A stretch of 64,000 bases of DNA, taken from positions 682,001 through 746,000 of the forward strand of contig NZ_AWXE01000004.1 of assembly GCF_000469155.1 (NCBI RefSeq), read 5' to 3'. Positions 42,801 through 52,143 of this stretch are shown piece after piece; position 1 is the stretch's first letter; every line of letters starts with the position of its first letter. Made by a program: the position numbers and the translations under genes. The DNA comes from Candidatus Micropelagos thuwalensis (GTDB taxonomy: Bacteria > Pseudomonadota > Alphaproteobacteria > RS24). The notes beneath the pieces are model-generated. The model ran no database searches and was not told the origin of the DNA. It saw only the letters and a program-made list of their open reading frames with translations.

Positions 42801-43352
42801 TTACCAAAGAGGTCTGATGAAACGCCAACACCAGATATAAAAGCTCGCCAACGCGGAACAATTATACACCTTTTGCTGGAAGGGCTTGCCGGACTTGAAG
42901 CTGAATATTACGAAACAACTGCACGACAATTTTTGATGCATTACCCTGATATGGAAGTTGAACATGAGCAGATAATCTCTGAGGTGATAAAACTTCTGGA
43001 AAACCCAGATTTGCAAATGCTCTTCGGGCCACATAGCCGTGCTGAGGTTCCGATAGGCGGGCGGGTGCTTATGCCCGGTGGCGATCAGCAACTTTTCAGC
43101 GGGCGAATTGACCGATATGTCGAATTGCCTGAAAAGATTTTAATTGCAGATTATAAAACGACACGGCATCCACCTTCACCGGATGATCCTATTGAGACGG
43201 ATATTGCCGTTCAGTTGGAAATCTATAGAAAACTTGTAACCGCCGCCTGCCCCGGTAAAGAGGTGCGCTGTGCTATTGTTTGGACAACAGGGCCATATTA
43301 CCGAGCTGTTACATCTGAAGAACTTGAAACAGCCTGGAAAAAAATAAATTAA
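39843..43352 (+). CDS. addA: Double-strand break repair helicase-nuclease AddA
   Basis: UvrD-like helicase with a C-terminal nuclease, forming AddAB, the RecBCD counterpart, to process double-strand ends for RecA. In the 1169 residues I see motif I (AHAGSGKTYVLITRLV, residues 23-38), IQTIHAFCEALLNRFP, motif II ILVDEAQDTSPRQW, motif III GDEKQSIFSFQGADP, TVHGAKGLEAPVVFLPD, motif VI LLYVALTRARDRLY and the nuclease motif IADYKTTRHPP. An A8 run at 40893-40900 is in frame. trxA follows after 94 bases. Confidence 0.97.
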   Translation: MERAHQQAVQEATSAENSAWVSAHAGSGKTYVLITRLVTLMLSGTRPEKLLCLTYTRAAAAEMKQRLNDLLGEWAVLPDGKLKSEMKRRTGLTPTQKQINDVRQLFARAMDTPGGLKIQTIHAFCEALLNRFPLEAGISPGFKVMDERAFQALATDTRQKILQQTESDELTKALQRLTRRMNETVFNNLCKAITEKRRDFLTQSDEERRDGLMNMLNVTQHVPLESFGDAFIKGISNSTLVDAAQCLKKSGTSDQKLANSIETLLAALEQFTDFEMLFPTMEDFFMTDNGPRKKFATKSVAEEFPKETGYLLELQAIYIRLREDFLAQLNLQISLDIYTLADALLAEIDLKKNQQGYLDYDDLIFYADKLLSNRRDTGWVLYKLDGGIDHILVDEAQDTSPRQWSVISAIAEEFFAGEGASPRQRTLFAVGDEKQSIFSFQGADPDKFDGMRSFYADKTAHAQADFKQVELTASWRSTKDVLHLVDRVCENQKVQSQLTKQGEKVSHISMRAKKNETGGLVTLWPVEKGETRPAVDLFDPRQASETASDITGGVTMTPQQKVARKIAHQIAEWRDDPESNITPGDILILVQNRGPFVQDMIRALKSQHPPIDVAGADRMTLTDQLAVKDLICAGQIVLMPQDDLMLATFLRSPLGGMSEQDLMTLCLNSGFNRGKKSLLACLRQIDADGTSGEDKGYLMRARAALEMIDILMTHADKLPPYEFYAYLLDALSGRDKLRARLGVEVDDPVEEFLNQALEYERQNLPSQQGFLHRIQYDDLQIKRDMEQGGDAVRIMTVHGAKGLEAPVVFLPDTCRSPVKSANLQSPISFSPAGNVLWQPSKKLISKAGKQTGDKERALESAEHKRLLYVALTRARDRLYVTGFLPANRNLPEACWYSLIEEGIKLDGHALPDGAGWQIGDASAVGEKIALDEEGVVSSEVPNAEDLPTTHVPLPSWVNQAAKRESISNLPLGPSDYFHQRRGPKDPLPKRSDETPTPDIKARQRGTIIHLLLEGLAGLEAEYYETTARQFLMHYPDMEVEHEQIISEVIKLLENPDLQMLFGPHSRAEVPIGGRVLMPGGDQQLFSGRIDRYVELPEKILIADYKTTRHPPSPDDPIETDIAVQLEIYRKLVTAACPGKEVRCAIVWTTGPYYRAVTSEELETAWKKIN

Positions 43353-43446
43353 AATTACGTGTGCAAATCGCGTAAACTTATTGGCAGGTTCTTGAAATTA
43401 GTGGCTCGAAGACATAGTTTCATAGAACAAAACAAGGAGAAACTGC

Positions 43447-43773
43447 ATGTCAGATAATGCCATCATCAACGCCGGTGACAGTGATTTTGAAGAAACAGTA
43501 TTAAATGCCGACACACCCGTTTTGGTCGATTTTTGGGCAGAGTGGTGCGGGCCTTGCAAGCAAATTGCCCCGGCTCTTGAAGAGATTGCGGCTGAAATGG
43601 GAAACATCAAGATTGTTAAAGTCAATATTGATGAAAACCCTAAAACCCCAACTAATTATGGTGTGCGGTCTATTCCGACAATGATGATTTTCCAGGACGG
43701 TCAGACAACAGCGACAAAAGTCGGCGCGGCATCGAAATCCGATCTGGTAAGCTGGATTGAGGAAACGGTTTAG
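43447..43773 (+). CDS. trxA: Thioredoxin
   Basis: Cytosolic disulfide reductase of 108 residues with the classical active site WCGPC (Cys34, Cys37), the buried Asp (VLVDFWAEW) and cis-Pro segment VRSIPTMMIF. AAGGAG precedes the ATG. Its stop codon overlaps that of the opposing folC gene (shared TTAG), leaving no room for a terminator. trxA after addA and beside folC is common in alphaproteobacteria. Confidence 0.97.
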   Translation: MSDNAIINAGDSDFEETVLNADTPVLVDFWAEWCGPCKQIAPALEEIAAEMGNIKIVKVNIDENPKTPTNYGVRSIPTMMIFQDGQTTATKVGAASKSDLVSWIEETV

Positions 43774-45026
43774 TTATCGTTTTCTGCTAGCACATAGCCT
43801 GACAGATACAGAGATCCGCAAATTAAGACATCTCCCTGTGCTGCGGAAATAGCAGTTTCAAGGTCATTGAATGCTACCGCCTTTAGTCCGGCGGCTTGCG
43901 CTTTTGCGGTCAGGTCATGTGCGGTGTAACTATTTGGTTGGTCAGGAATGGTGATGCAATTCAAGACCACATGGCTTTGACTGAATGATTCCAGCCATTT
44001 TTCAGCATGTTTGGTTGCCATTAATCCGCAAATAAGAGTTACAGGTTTATCCGCGCTAGAAAAATAGTCAGATAACCAGACGGCAAGTGCTTCTGCCGCT
44101 GCCTGATTATGCCCACCATCAAGCCAGACTTCACCTGTCGCCATATCTATAAGTTTCCCGGTGGTGAGTTTTTGGAGGCGCGCGGGCCATACAGGTTTTT
44201 TAAGACCCTCACATATCGCATGTTCAGCTATGCCCAGATAATATGCTGCCATCACAGCCGTACTGGCATTAACTATTTGGTGCGCTCCGATAAGTCCCGG
44301 TATGGGCAAGTCCATCAGCCCGTCTGGGTGCTGGACGACGAGCCTTCCATGTTCTGTATAGGCTCCCCAATCGTGTCCGTAACACATTAGAGGGAGATTA
44401 TATTCGGTGGCGCGCGCCATGATAACTTCGCGCGCACCCTCATCTTGTTGCGATATGATTACAGGCATTCCGTTGAGGCTTGGTTTAAGAATACCCGCCT
44501 TTTCAGCTGCAATAGCCCTGATATCCGTGCCCAGAAACTGTTCATGATCCAAACTGACAGGTGTGATGATGGATAATAAGGGTGCGTCAATAACATTTGT
44601 GGCGTCTAATCTTCCGCCAAGTCCAACTTCCAGCAAAAGATAATCTGCAGGGTGGCGGCTAAACGCCAAAAAAGCGGCGGCGGTTGTGGCTTCGAAAAAA
44701 GTAATTGGTTCGCCATTATTGACCTGTTCAACCTCTGCCAGAGTTTCAGAGAGCAGGTCTTCGGAAATATCACATCCGTTGAGACGGATGCGTTCATGGA
44801 AATTTACGAGATGCGGTGATGTATAGCTATGCACCTGCGCTCCATTTTCCTCCAACATAGACATGAGCATGGCGAGAGTTGAGCCTTTACCGTTCGTTCC
44901 GGCGATATGAATGACCGGAGGCAGGTGGTTTTGAGGGTTGCCCAAATCGTCAAGCAAACGCCACATGCGGTCTAATGATAAATCTATATATTTCGGGTGA
45001 AGCGCCAGTAAATTTGCTAGCGTCAT
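43770..45026 (-). CDS. folC: Folylpolyglutamate / dihydrofolate synthase
   Basis: ATP-dependent ligase of the Mur-ligase superfamily that makes dihydrofolate and adds glutamates to folates. The 418-residue protein has the P-loop VIHIAGTNGKGSTLAML, LLLEVGLGGRLDATNVID, ITPVSLDHEQFLG, the lysine-carrying AAEKAGILKP and WLDGGHNQAAAEAL. It is the last gene of the long minus-strand run and begins 20 bases after the accD stop. Confidence 0.96.
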   Translation of the reverse strand: MTLANLLALHPKYIDLSLDRMWRLLDDLGNPQNHLPPVIHIAGTNGKGSTLAMLMSMLEENGAQVHSYTSPHLVNFHERIRLNGCDISEDLLSETLAEVEQVNNGEPITFFEATTAAAFLAFSRHPADYLLLEVGLGGRLDATNVIDAPLLSIITPVSLDHEQFLGTDIRAIAAEKAGILKPSLNGMPVIISQQDEGAREVIMARATEYNLPLMCYGHDWGAYTEHGRLVVQHPDGLMDLPIPGLIGAHQIVNASTAVMAAYYLGIAEHAICEGLKKPVWPARLQKLTTGKLIDMATGEVWLDGGHNQAAAEALAVWLSDYFSSADKPVTLICGLMATKHAEKWLESFSQSHVVLNCITIPDQPNSYTAHDLTAKAQAAGLKAVAFNDLETAISAAQGDVLICGSLYLSGYVLAENDN

Positions 45027-45046
45027 ATCACTTTGACGCGACAGAA

Positions 45047-45934
45047 TTATTCTCCGGCAGGAATAGCTTGTTTCTCCTGACCACTTTGCGGGTCAATCAG
45101 AAGACGCAATAATTTGCCAAGCGTTTCAGCCAGCCTGTGACGGTGAACAACCATGTCAACCATGCCATGCTCCAGCAGATATTCTGCACGCTGGAAACCT
45201 TCAGGAAGCTTTTCGTTAATCGTGTCCTGAATAACGCGTGGTCCAGCAAAACCGATAAGTGCGCCCGGTTCGGCAATATGAACATCACCCAACATGCCAT
45301 AAGAAGCAGTCACGCCGCCTGTGGTAGGGTCGGTCAAAATAACGATATAGGGCAGGCCCCTATCGCGTAATTCTTGAATAATGACTGTTGTGCGTGGCAT
45401 TTGCATCAAGGACATGATGCCTTCCTGCATACGCGCGCCACCAGCCGCCGCGACAACAATAAACGGGCAATTTTTTTCAAGTGCTGTTTCCCCGCCACGA
45501 ATAACAGCTTCACCAGCTGCCATGCCCAGAGACCCGCCCATAAAGGCAAAATCTTGCACGACCACAACTGTTTCAACGCCGCTAATATCGCCAACACCAA
45601 TGGACACAGCATCCTGCATGCCAGTTTTGTTGCGTGCTTCTTTCAAACGGTCAATATAACGTTTTTGGTCTTTAAATTTCAGTGGGTCAACGGGTACCTC
45701 TGGTGTTTCCACAAGGTCATAGCTACCATCAAAAAGAAGCTCAAAGCGTTCTTTTGTTGAAAGGCGCATGTGATGATCGCAGCCAGGGCATACTTTGCTC
45801 AGATCATCCATATCTCGATGGAAAATCATTTCGCCGCATTCTGTACAATTGACCCATAAATTTTCTTCAGTGTCATCCTTACCGCGGAAAACACTCTCGA
45901 ATTTTGGCCTTACGAAATTTTTAATCCAGTTCAT
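45047..45934 (-). CDS. accD: Acetyl-CoA carboxylase carboxyltransferase beta subunit
   Basis: Beta half of the carboxyltransferase that makes malonyl-CoA for fatty acid synthesis. The 295-residue protein has the N-terminal zinc ribbon with four cysteines ([23 protein letters not shown]), then the crotonase-like core ([62 protein letters not shown]). accA is elsewhere. It lies between trpA and folC, the conserved alphaproteobacterial order. Confidence 0.97.
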   Translation of the reverse strand: MNWIKNFVRPKFESVFRGKDDTEENLWVNCTECGEMIFHRDMDDLSKVCPGCDHHMRLSTKERFELLFDGSYDLVETPEVPVDPLKFKDQKRYIDRLKEARNKTGMQDAVSIGVGDISGVETVVVVQDFAFMGGSLGMAAGEAVIRGGETALEKNCPFIVVAAAGGARMQEGIMSLMQMPRTTVIIQELRDRGLPYIVILTDPTTGGVTASYGMLGDVHIAEPGALIGFAGPRVIQDTINEKLPEGFQRAEYLLEHGMVDMVVHRHRLAETLGKLLRLLIDPQSGQEKQAIPAGE

Positions 45935-45992
45935 TTTCTATCCCATGTAGTCTGCATGGATTTATTCGATATTCTGAATATAAGTAACCCTT

Positions 45993-46817
45993 TTACGCTC
46001 GTTTTACGCCATCTGCAAGCTCTTGTGCCTTTTTTAGCGTTTTCCCCACTGTTTCGGAACTTGCGCGCCCTTGTGAATCAAGCGAGTCAGCTATGATATC
46101 TACCAAGGCCGAACCGACCACAGCCCCATCAGCGACAGAGGCGATAGCTTCAGCCTGGTCAGCAGTTCTTATACCAAAACCAACGGCAACCGGTAAATCG
46201 GTGTGTCTTTTCACGCGTGCGACAGCCTCTTCAACAACATGACGTTCGGGGCTGGCGGAGCCGGTAATACCTGTTATGGAAACATAATAAACAAAGCCAG
46301 AGGTGTTCGCGAGTACTTCGGGAAGGCGGACGTCATCGGTTGTCGGTGTTGCAAGGCGAATAAAATTCAGCCCTGCATCCAAAGCTGGTATGCAAAGCTC
46401 ATCATCTTCTTCGGGCGGCAAATCGACAATAATCAGGCCATCGACACCTACTTGCTTGGCGTCATGAATAAAGGCGTCTACGCCATATATATAAACCGGA
46501 TTGTAATAGCCCATGAGTACAATTGGTGTCTGGTCGTTATGAGTGCGGAATTGGCGTACCATGTCAAGCGTGCCTTTAAGGGTCATGCCCGCTTTTAAAG
46601 CCCTTTGCGATGAGGCTTGAATAGACGGCCCATCCGCCATTGGGTCGGTGAAAGGCATTCCCAGCTCAATAATATTCGCACCTGCGCCGGGTAACCCTTT
46701 CATAATTTCTAGTGAGGTTGTCGGGTCAGGGTCACCGGCGGAAATAAATGCCAGAAAAGCTTTAGAATTGCTTTCACTGAGATGTTTAAAAGTCTTATCA
46801 AGTCTAGTCTGCTGCAT
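45993..46817 (-). CDS. trpA: Tryptophan synthase alpha chain
   Basis: Releases indole from indole-3-glycerol phosphate and feeds it to TrpB. The 274-residue TIM barrel shows [34 protein letters not shown] (catalytic Glu), [14 protein letters not shown] (catalytic Asp), [11 protein letters not shown] and [13 protein letters not shown]. It starts 12 bases after the trpB stop. trpF-trpB-trpA form one unit; the remaining trp genes (trpE, G, D, C) are not in the window. Confidence 0.97.
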   Translation of the reverse strand: MQQTRLDKTFKHLSESNSKAFLAFISAGDPDPTTSLEIMKGLPGAGANIIELGMPFTDPMADGPSIQASSQRALKAGMTLKGTLDMVRQFRTHNDQTPIVLMGYYNPVYIYGVDAFIHDAKQVGVDGLIIVDLPPEEDDELCIPALDAGLNFIRLATPTTDDVRLPEVLANTSGFVYYVSITGITGSASPERHVVEEAVARVKRHTDLPVAVGFGIRTADQAEAIASVADGAVVGSALVDIIADSLDSQGRASSETVGKTLKKAQELADGVKRA

Positions 46818-46829
46818 CAGTGTTGTCCG

Positions 46830-48044
46830 TCAGCCAATATCCACATTAAGGTGCTCTGCAACGGAAAACACATCTTTGTCTCCGCGACCGCACATATTCA
46901 TCACCAGAAGGTGATCGCTTGGAAGGTCTGGCGCTATTTTACCGACATGAGACAGCGCATGGCTCGGTTCGAGAGCGGGAATAATACCTTCAAGTTTTGT
47001 GCAAAGCTGAAAAGCGTCAAGCGCCTCTTGGTCAGTGGCGGACACATAAGTAACGCGACCAGTGTCCTTGAGATAGGCATGTTCTGGCCCGATGCCAGGA
47101 TAATCTAGGCCAGCAGAAATAGAATGTCCTTCGGTAATCTGCCCATCTTCATCCTGCAGGAGATAGGTTCTGTTCCCATGTAATACACCCGGCTTGCCCC
47201 CCGCCAGTGAAGCGGCGTGTTCAGGTGTATCAAGACCATGCCCACCTGCTTCAACGCCGATAATGTTGACTGACTCGTCATCGAGGAAAGGATAAAACAA
47301 GCCCATCGCATTAGACCCGCCGCCAATACAGGCACATAAAGTGTCCGGAAGCCGGCCCTCGCGTTCGAGCATTTGTTGCTTGGTTTCCTGCCCGATAATG
47401 GACTGGAAGTCTCTGACCATAGCGGGATATGGATGCGGCCCTGCGACAGTGCCGATAATATAAAAAGTCGAGTCGACATTGGTGACCCAGTCGCGCAGGG
47501 CTTCATTCATCGCGTCTTTCAATGTGCCCGCGCCGGATGTGACCGGCATGATTTCCGCCCCCAGTAATTTCATGCGGAACACATTGGGCTTCTGGCGTTC
47601 AATATCTGTTGCGCCCATAAATACTGTACAAGGCAGACCAAAGCGCGCTGCCACTGTTGCCACAGCAACACCGTGCTGACCTGCTCCAGTTTCGGCAATG
47701 ATACGACTTTTGCCCATGCGCTTTGCGAGCAATATTTGACCAAGGCAGTTATTTATTTTGTGAGACCCTGTGTGATTTAACTCATCCCGTTTAAGGTAGA
47801 TTTTCGCGCCGCCATAATGTTCCGTAAGGCGTTCAGCGAAATATAATGGGCTGGGGCGTCCTACATAGTGAGTTTGTAAATCCTGTAACTGGTCGAGAAA
47901 TGCCGGATCTTGACGTGCTGCGCCGTAGGCTTTTTCCAAATCAAGTATAAGCGGCATAAGCGTTTCGGCAACAAAGCGCCCACCAAAAATGCCAAAACGG
48001 CCATTTTCATCCGGTCCAGTTGTATAGGAATTTGCTTTCGACAT
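46830..48044 (-). CDS. trpB: Tryptophan synthase beta chain
   Basis: PLP enzyme joining indole and serine to form tryptophan. The chain has 404 residues from ATG 48044 ([22 protein letters not shown], the usual N-terminus); in-frame starts at 48056 and GTG 48068 are less likely. Family sequences include [19 protein letters not shown] with the PLP lysine, [20 protein letters not shown] and [16 protein letters not shown]. It lies between trpF and trpA. Confidence 0.97.
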   Translation of the reverse strand: MSKANSYTTGPDENGRFGIFGGRFVAETLMPLILDLEKAYGAARQDPAFLDQLQDLQTHYVGRPSPLYFAERLTEHYGGAKIYLKRDELNHTGSHKINNCLGQILLAKRMGKSRIIAETGAGQHGVAVATVAARFGLPCTVFMGATDIERQKPNVFRMKLLGAEIMPVTSGAGTLKDAMNEALRDWVTNVDSTFYIIGTVAGPHPYPAMVRDFQSIIGQETKQQMLEREGRLPDTLCACIGGGSNAMGLFYPFLDDESVNIIGVEAGGHGLDTPEHAASLAGGKPGVLHGNRTYLLQDEDGQITEGHSISAGLDYPGIGPEHAYLKDTGRVTYVSATDQEALDAFQLCTKLEGIIPALEPSHALSHVGKIAPDLPSDHLLVMNMCGRGDKDVFSVAEHLNVDIG

Positions 48045-48083
48045 GGCCTGTTCCATTTCTGAAATCACAAAGTGGGTTATATA

Positions 48084-48725
48084 TCATTTTTCTAAGCGGG
48101 CTGCTTGAATAAATCGTGAAATTTTATCCTGGTCTTTTATCCCTGCTTGGCTTTCCACACCGGAAGAAACATCCACATAGGTTGCACCGGTCGCTAGCAC
48201 AGCCTCTCTGATATTGTTTGGTGTCAGCCCCCCTGCCAAGAACCAGGGAAGAGCGCCGTCATAATCCGTCAATAACGACCAGTCAAAACGATGTCCTGTG
48301 CCCCCTTTTGGACCATCAGGAAGAGGTAGGGCATCCAGAAGAATGAAATCCGCACAGCTATCAAAGTTTTTGGCAGACTCCAAATGCGCCGCAGAGCCAA
48401 TTCCCAGTGCTTTGATAATTCTGCAGTCAAATTTCTGCTTGAGCATTGTGCATCTTTCAGGGCTTTCCGCGCCATGCAGCTGAATATAATCCGGTGCAAT
48501 GGCCTCAATCATATATTCTGTCAGATAATCGTCGGGGTCGACGGCCAAAGCGACTTTCTTGATAGACGCATGCAGTTCTTTGGCAATCAACCCGGCTTGT
48601 TCATAAGATAAATGACGAGATGATCCGGGGTGAAAGACAAAGCCGGCGTAATCGGCTTTAGACTCCTCCAGAAAATGCGCATCTTCTATTTTAGTAATGC
48701 CACATATTTTAACTTTAATGCTCAT
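48084..48725 (-). CDS. trpF: Phosphoribosylanthranilate isomerase
   Basis: Third step of tryptophan synthesis from anthranilate. The 213-residue TIM barrel starts VKICGITKIEDA (catalytic Cys) and shows YIQLHGAESPE, GTGHRFDW (catalytic Asp region LLDALP), LAGGLTPNNI and VDVSSGVESQAGIKD. It starts two bases after the pyrF stop, so it is in the pyrF-trpF-trpB-trpA transcription unit. Confidence 0.96.
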   Translation of the reverse strand: MSIKVKICGITKIEDAHFLEESKADYAGFVFHPGSSRHLSYEQAGLIAKELHASIKKVALAVDPDDYLTEYMIEAIAPDYIQLHGAESPERCTMLKQKFDCRIIKALGIGSAAHLESAKNFDSCADFILLDALPLPDGPKGGTGHRFDWSLLTDYDGALPWFLAGGLTPNNIREAVLATGATYVDVSSGVESQAGIKDQDKISRFIQAARLEK

Positions 48726-48727
48726 CT

Positions 48728-49447
48728 CTAGCCCCTGGCACTCTTTAGAGAAGCCAAAATAGCAGATGCCGCTTGAACGGGGTCGGTGGCTTGGGTAATA
48801 GCGCGTCCAATGACAAGAATATCCGCCCCAGCTTCCAAAGCAGCTTCGGGCGTCATAATGCGTTTTTGGTCATCTGTTGCATGTTCAGCCGGTCTAATGC
48901 CGGGGACTATGAGTCTAAAATCTGGGCCGCACTGGTTTCTGAGCGCCTCTACTTCATGCGCTGAGCAGACAACCCCCCCCATATCGGCTTGTTGGGCAAG
49001 ATCGGCAAGCCTTAATACCTGGTCACGCGGAGTGGCGTTAACACCAATCAGATTAAGGTCGTCATCTTCAAGGCTGGTGAGCACGGTAACTGCAATCATC
49101 AAAGGCGCAGTAAGGTCATTTTCCGCCGCGGTATCTTTAGCGGCTTTACTGGCGGCGCGCATCATGTCGAGGCCGCCCCCCGCATGCACATTTAAAATGG
49201 CTGGTTGAAGCGGGCATAACGCGCTCACAGCAGCCGCCACAGTATTAGGAATATCGTGAAGCTTTAAATCTAGAAAAATCGGCAGTCCGGTCGCGGCGAG
49301 GTTTTGATAACTTGCCAAACCTGCGGCGTAGAAAAACTCCATGCCAATTTTAATGCCGCCAATATGGGGTGACAAGTTCTCAGCGAGTTCAGTTGCCCGT
49401 GCGGGGTTCTGTGTGTCGAGGGCGCAAAAAACTGGATTTTCATTCAT
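48728..49447 (-). CDS. pyrF: Orotidine 5'-phosphate decarboxylase
   Basis: Last step of UMP synthesis. The 239-residue protein has the type-1 signature FLDLKLHDIPNTVAAA (catalytic Asp-Lys-Asp set), KIGMEFFYAAG, VNVHAGGG-like NVHAGGGLDMM and VPGIRPAEHATDDQKR. It overlaps the end of lapA by eight bases. A run of eight C (48973-48980) is in frame. Confidence 0.96.
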   Translation of the reverse strand: MNENPVFCALDTQNPARATELAENLSPHIGGIKIGMEFFYAAGLASYQNLAATGLPIFLDLKLHDIPNTVAAAVSALCPLQPAILNVHAGGGLDMMRAASKAAKDTAAENDLTAPLMIAVTVLTSLEDDDLNLIGVNATPRDQVLRLADLAQQADMGGVVCSAHEVEALRNQCGPDFRLIVPGIRPAEHATDDQKRIMTPEAALEAGADILVIGRAITQATDPVQAASAILASLKSARG

Positions 49448-49721
49448 CGTCTTCTCTATCCTTATCCCTCGAAAAAATACGGTCCATATTTTTAGTTAAA
49501 CCATTCATCACACTGGTCACGCCACTGCGTATATAGCCGAGTAAAATGCCAAAGCCAATGGCGCCCATTAAAAGGACAAAAAGCGGTGCGCGAAATCCAT
49601 ATGAAGGGTCATCAGGATAGAATGGGTTTAGGCTAAAGGAAACGATTTGTCTGTTGGCAAGGGCTAGAAAGATAACACCCAAAGCAATCAGAAAAAATAT
49701 CAGCCTGTTAAGAAGTTTCAA
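49440..49721 (-). CDS. LapA-domain (DUF1049) small inner-membrane protein
   Basis: The 93-residue protein has two hydrophobic helices (about 6-23 and 47-66) joined by a short loop with the typical NRQIVSFSLNPF segment, then a charged tail. It belongs to the LapA family (lipopolysaccharide assembly protein A). In E. coli LapA/LapB regulate LPS synthesis through LpxC stability; no lapB is next to it here. It sits between ihfB and pyrF, a recurring order in alphaproteobacteria. Confidence 0.85.
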   Translation of the reverse strand: MKLLNRLIFFLIALGVIFLALANRQIVSFSLNPFYPDDPSYGFRAPLFVLLMGAIGFGILLGYIRSGVTSVMNGLTKNMDRIFSRDKDREDDE

Positions 49722-49730
49722 TAGAGGCCC

Positions 49731-50018
49731 TCACGAGCCTTCATTGTTCAGGCGATCCCGCAAGTCCTTACCGGCCTTGAAGAAAGGCACACATTTTTCG
49801 GCAACGGCAACGGCTTCGCCGGTTCTGGGATTACGTCCTATTCTGGGTGGACGTATTTTAGCAGAGAAAGCGCCAAACCCGCGTAACTCAACGCGATCAC
49901 CACGACCAAGGGCTTCGGTGATTTCATCAAGTATCGTATTCACCACCCGCTCTACATCTCTTTGATAAAGATGGGGATATTGGTCGGCAAGACGATTAAC
50001 GAGTTCAGATTTGATCAT
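49731..50018 (-). CDS. ihfB: Integration host factor beta subunit
   Basis: DNA-bending architectural protein of 95 residues that pairs with IhfA. HU/IHF family features: [43 protein letters not shown], then the intercalating arm [12 protein letters not shown] and [14 protein letters not shown]. It lies downstream of rpsA as in many proteobacteria and shares the rpsA-ihfB order seen in E. coli. Confidence 0.96.
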   Translation of the reverse strand: MIKSELVNRLADQYPHLYQRDVERVVNTILDEITEALGRGDRVELRGFGAFSAKIRPPRIGRNPRTGEAVAVAEKCVPFFKAGKDLRDRLNNEGS

Positions 50019-50082
50019 GAGTTATAATTCCTTGGTGTAAGGAAAAGTTATCCTTTCAACCGCATATCAGTCAAGTCGCTAG

Positions 50083-50114
50083 AGGGGCAATATTCTTAAA
50101 AAAATATCACCCCT
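50083..50114. terminator. Hairpin between rpsA and ihfB
   Basis: AGGGG pairs with CCCCT and ATATT with AATAT around an eight-base loop, with a two-by-two internal loop. The structure starts 13 bases after the rpsA stop on the minus strand. It has no T tract on the minus strand, so it may be an attenuator or mRNA end-protecting hairpin rather than a full terminator. Confidence 0.45.
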
Positions 50115-50126
50115 TAACTTATTCAA

Positions 50127-52019
50127 TTATGCGGAATCGTCACCTGACTCATCAGCAGATTCATCTGTTGTGTCTTCCGTTGCCTCTGCTTCGGGCGTTT
50201 CCTCAGGAGTTGCCTCTTCTGTAACTTCTTCAGTGGGCACTTCCTCGGCAACTTCTGGTGTAGGGGCTTCTTCGGCTGGTGCTTCTTCAGCAGCTTTTTC
50301 AGATGGTGCTTCTGCATCCGTGTTTTTGTTCAAAGCTTCACCCAGAATGTCACCTAGTGACGCGCCTGAACTCACTGAACCATATTGTGCCACAGCTTCT
50401 TTTTCTTCCGCGATTTCCAAAGCTTTAATAGAAAGTCCAATCCGACGTGCCTTGGCATCAAAATTGGTGATCATGGCATCCAGCTTATCACCAATTGCGA
50501 AACGTTCAGGTCTCTGGTCTTCTCTGTCACGGGACAGGTCGGAGCGTCTGATAAAGGCGCTAAATTCGCTTTCACCAACAGACACTTCCAGACCGCCATC
50601 ATTAACGGCAGTAACCGAACATGTGACTGTATCGCCGCGCTTGAGTTTGCTGATACCTTCCATCGGGTCACTCTCAAGCTGTTTAATACCAAGACTGATG
50701 CGTTCTTTTTCCACATCAATATCCAGAACAACTGCTTCGACATCTTGATTTTTCGCAAAGCCTGCAAGCGCCTCTTCACCGGAAAGATTCCAGTCAAGGT
50801 CTGACATATGCACCATACCGTCGACATCATTTTCAAGTCCGATAAAGAGACCGAATTCTGTGATGTTTTTGATGGCCCCTGTCACTTTCGTACCAACCGG
50901 ATAGGTTGTAGCAAAGCTGTCCCATGGATTATCCATGCATTGTTTTAGTCCGAGAGAAATGCGGCGTTTGGAACTGTCTACCTCGAGAATCATGACTTCA
51001 ACTTCTTGCGAAGTTGAGACGATTTTGCCCGGATGGACATTCTTTTTCACCCATGACATTTCCGAAACGTGGACAAGACCTTCAACACCATCTTCAAGTT
51101 CAACAAAGGCACCGTAATCGGTGATGTTTGTCACATGGCCTGTAAACCTGCCATCAAGTGGGAATTTCTCTTCCGCAGAGTCCCATGGGTCATTATGGAG
51201 TTGCTTCATGCCAAGGCTAACGCGCATGGTTTCAGCATTAATCTTAACGACTTGAACCTGAACGGTTTGACCAATAGTCAGCACTTCTGATGGATGATTA
51301 ATCCGGCGCCAAGCAATGTCCGTAACGTGAAGCAGGCCATCAACACCGCCAAGGTCAACAAATGCACCATAATCAGTGATGTTTTTAACCACGCCTTCTG
51401 TGACTTGGCCTTCTGCAAGATTTTGGACAATCTCACTACGGGCTTCTGCACGTGTTTCTTCCATAATCGCCCGACGCGATACAACAATATTTCCACGACG
51501 GCGATCCATTTTTAAAATTTGGAAAGGTTGTGGCTTATTCATTAGCGGGGTGATGTCGCGAACCGGACGAATATCAACCTGGCTGCCCGGCAAGAAAGCG
51601 GTCGCGCCATTCAGATCGACAGTGAAGCCGCCTTTCACGCGCCCGAAAATAACACCGGTTACACGTTCATTGGCTTCAAATGATTTTTCAAGCACAGTCC
51701 AGCTCTCTTCGCGCCTAGCTTTGTCGCGCGAGAGCATGGCTTCGCCCATAGCATTCTCAATACGTTCCAAATAGACCTCGACATCGTCGCCAACACTCAG
51801 ATCGGCGGGCTGTCCGGCCATAGCGAATTCTCTCAAAGGGACACGGCCCTCTGTTTTGAGGCCCACATCAATAATGGCGAGATCATTTTCAATAGCAGTT
51901 ACGCGCCCTTTAACGACAGTTCCTTCAAGAACAGATTGACCGGAAAAACTTTCTTCCAGCAGGGCAGCAAAATCTTCAGTTGTCGGATTCAGTTCCGACG
52001 GGTTAGAGGTTTGAGACAA
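50127..52019 (-). CDS. rpsA: 30S ribosomal protein S1 with a long acidic tail
   Basis: Binds mRNA to the small subunit. The 630-residue protein has six S1 (OB-fold) domains, seen as repeats such as VTGVIFGRVKGGFTV, VTEGVVKNITDYGAFVDLGGVDGLLHVTDIAW, FTGHVTNITDYGAFVELEDGVEGLVHVSEMSW and VTGAIKNITEFGLFIGLENDVDGMVHMSDLDW. After about residue 560 comes a tail of some 70 residues made almost only of Glu, Ala, Pro, Thr and Asp, longer than usual. The start is a TTG (52019) with GGAG seven bases upstream; no in-frame ATG fits. Confidence 0.97.
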   Translation of the reverse strand: MSQTSNPSELNPTTEDFAALLEESFSGQSVLEGTVVKGRVTAIENDLAIIDVGLKTEGRVPLREFAMAGQPADLSVGDDVEVYLERIENAMGEAMLSRDKARREESWTVLEKSFEANERVTGVIFGRVKGGFTVDLNGATAFLPGSQVDIRPVRDITPLMNKPQPFQILKMDRRRGNIVVSRRAIMEETRAEARSEIVQNLAEGQVTEGVVKNITDYGAFVDLGGVDGLLHVTDIAWRRINHPSEVLTIGQTVQVQVVKINAETMRVSLGMKQLHNDPWDSAEEKFPLDGRFTGHVTNITDYGAFVELEDGVEGLVHVSEMSWVKKNVHPGKIVSTSQEVEVMILEVDSSKRRISLGLKQCMDNPWDSFATTYPVGTKVTGAIKNITEFGLFIGLENDVDGMVHMSDLDWNLSGEEALAGFAKNQDVEAVVLDIDVEKERISLGIKQLESDPMEGISKLKRGDTVTCSVTAVNDGGLEVSVGESEFSAFIRRSDLSRDREDQRPERFAIGDKLDAMITNFDAKARRIGLSIKALEIAEEKEAVAQYGSVSSGASLGDILGEALNKNTDAEAPSEKAAEEAPAEEAPTPEVAEEVPTEEVTEEATPEETPEAEATEDTTDESADESGDDSA

Positions 52020-52143
52020 GTGTCATCTCCTGTTAATCATCAAATTAAATAAGTGCCGGCCGGTTGTGTCCGGCGGTCTTCCCTAACCGCCACACCATGC
52101 GACGGCAAAGAGCTATTATGAAATTACCCGAGCGGTTTGGATT

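Noticed and set aside
50170-50748. 192-residue Ser/Ala-rich plus-strand open frame
   Set aside because: Antisense of rpsA; its composition comes from the acidic repeat tail read in reverse.
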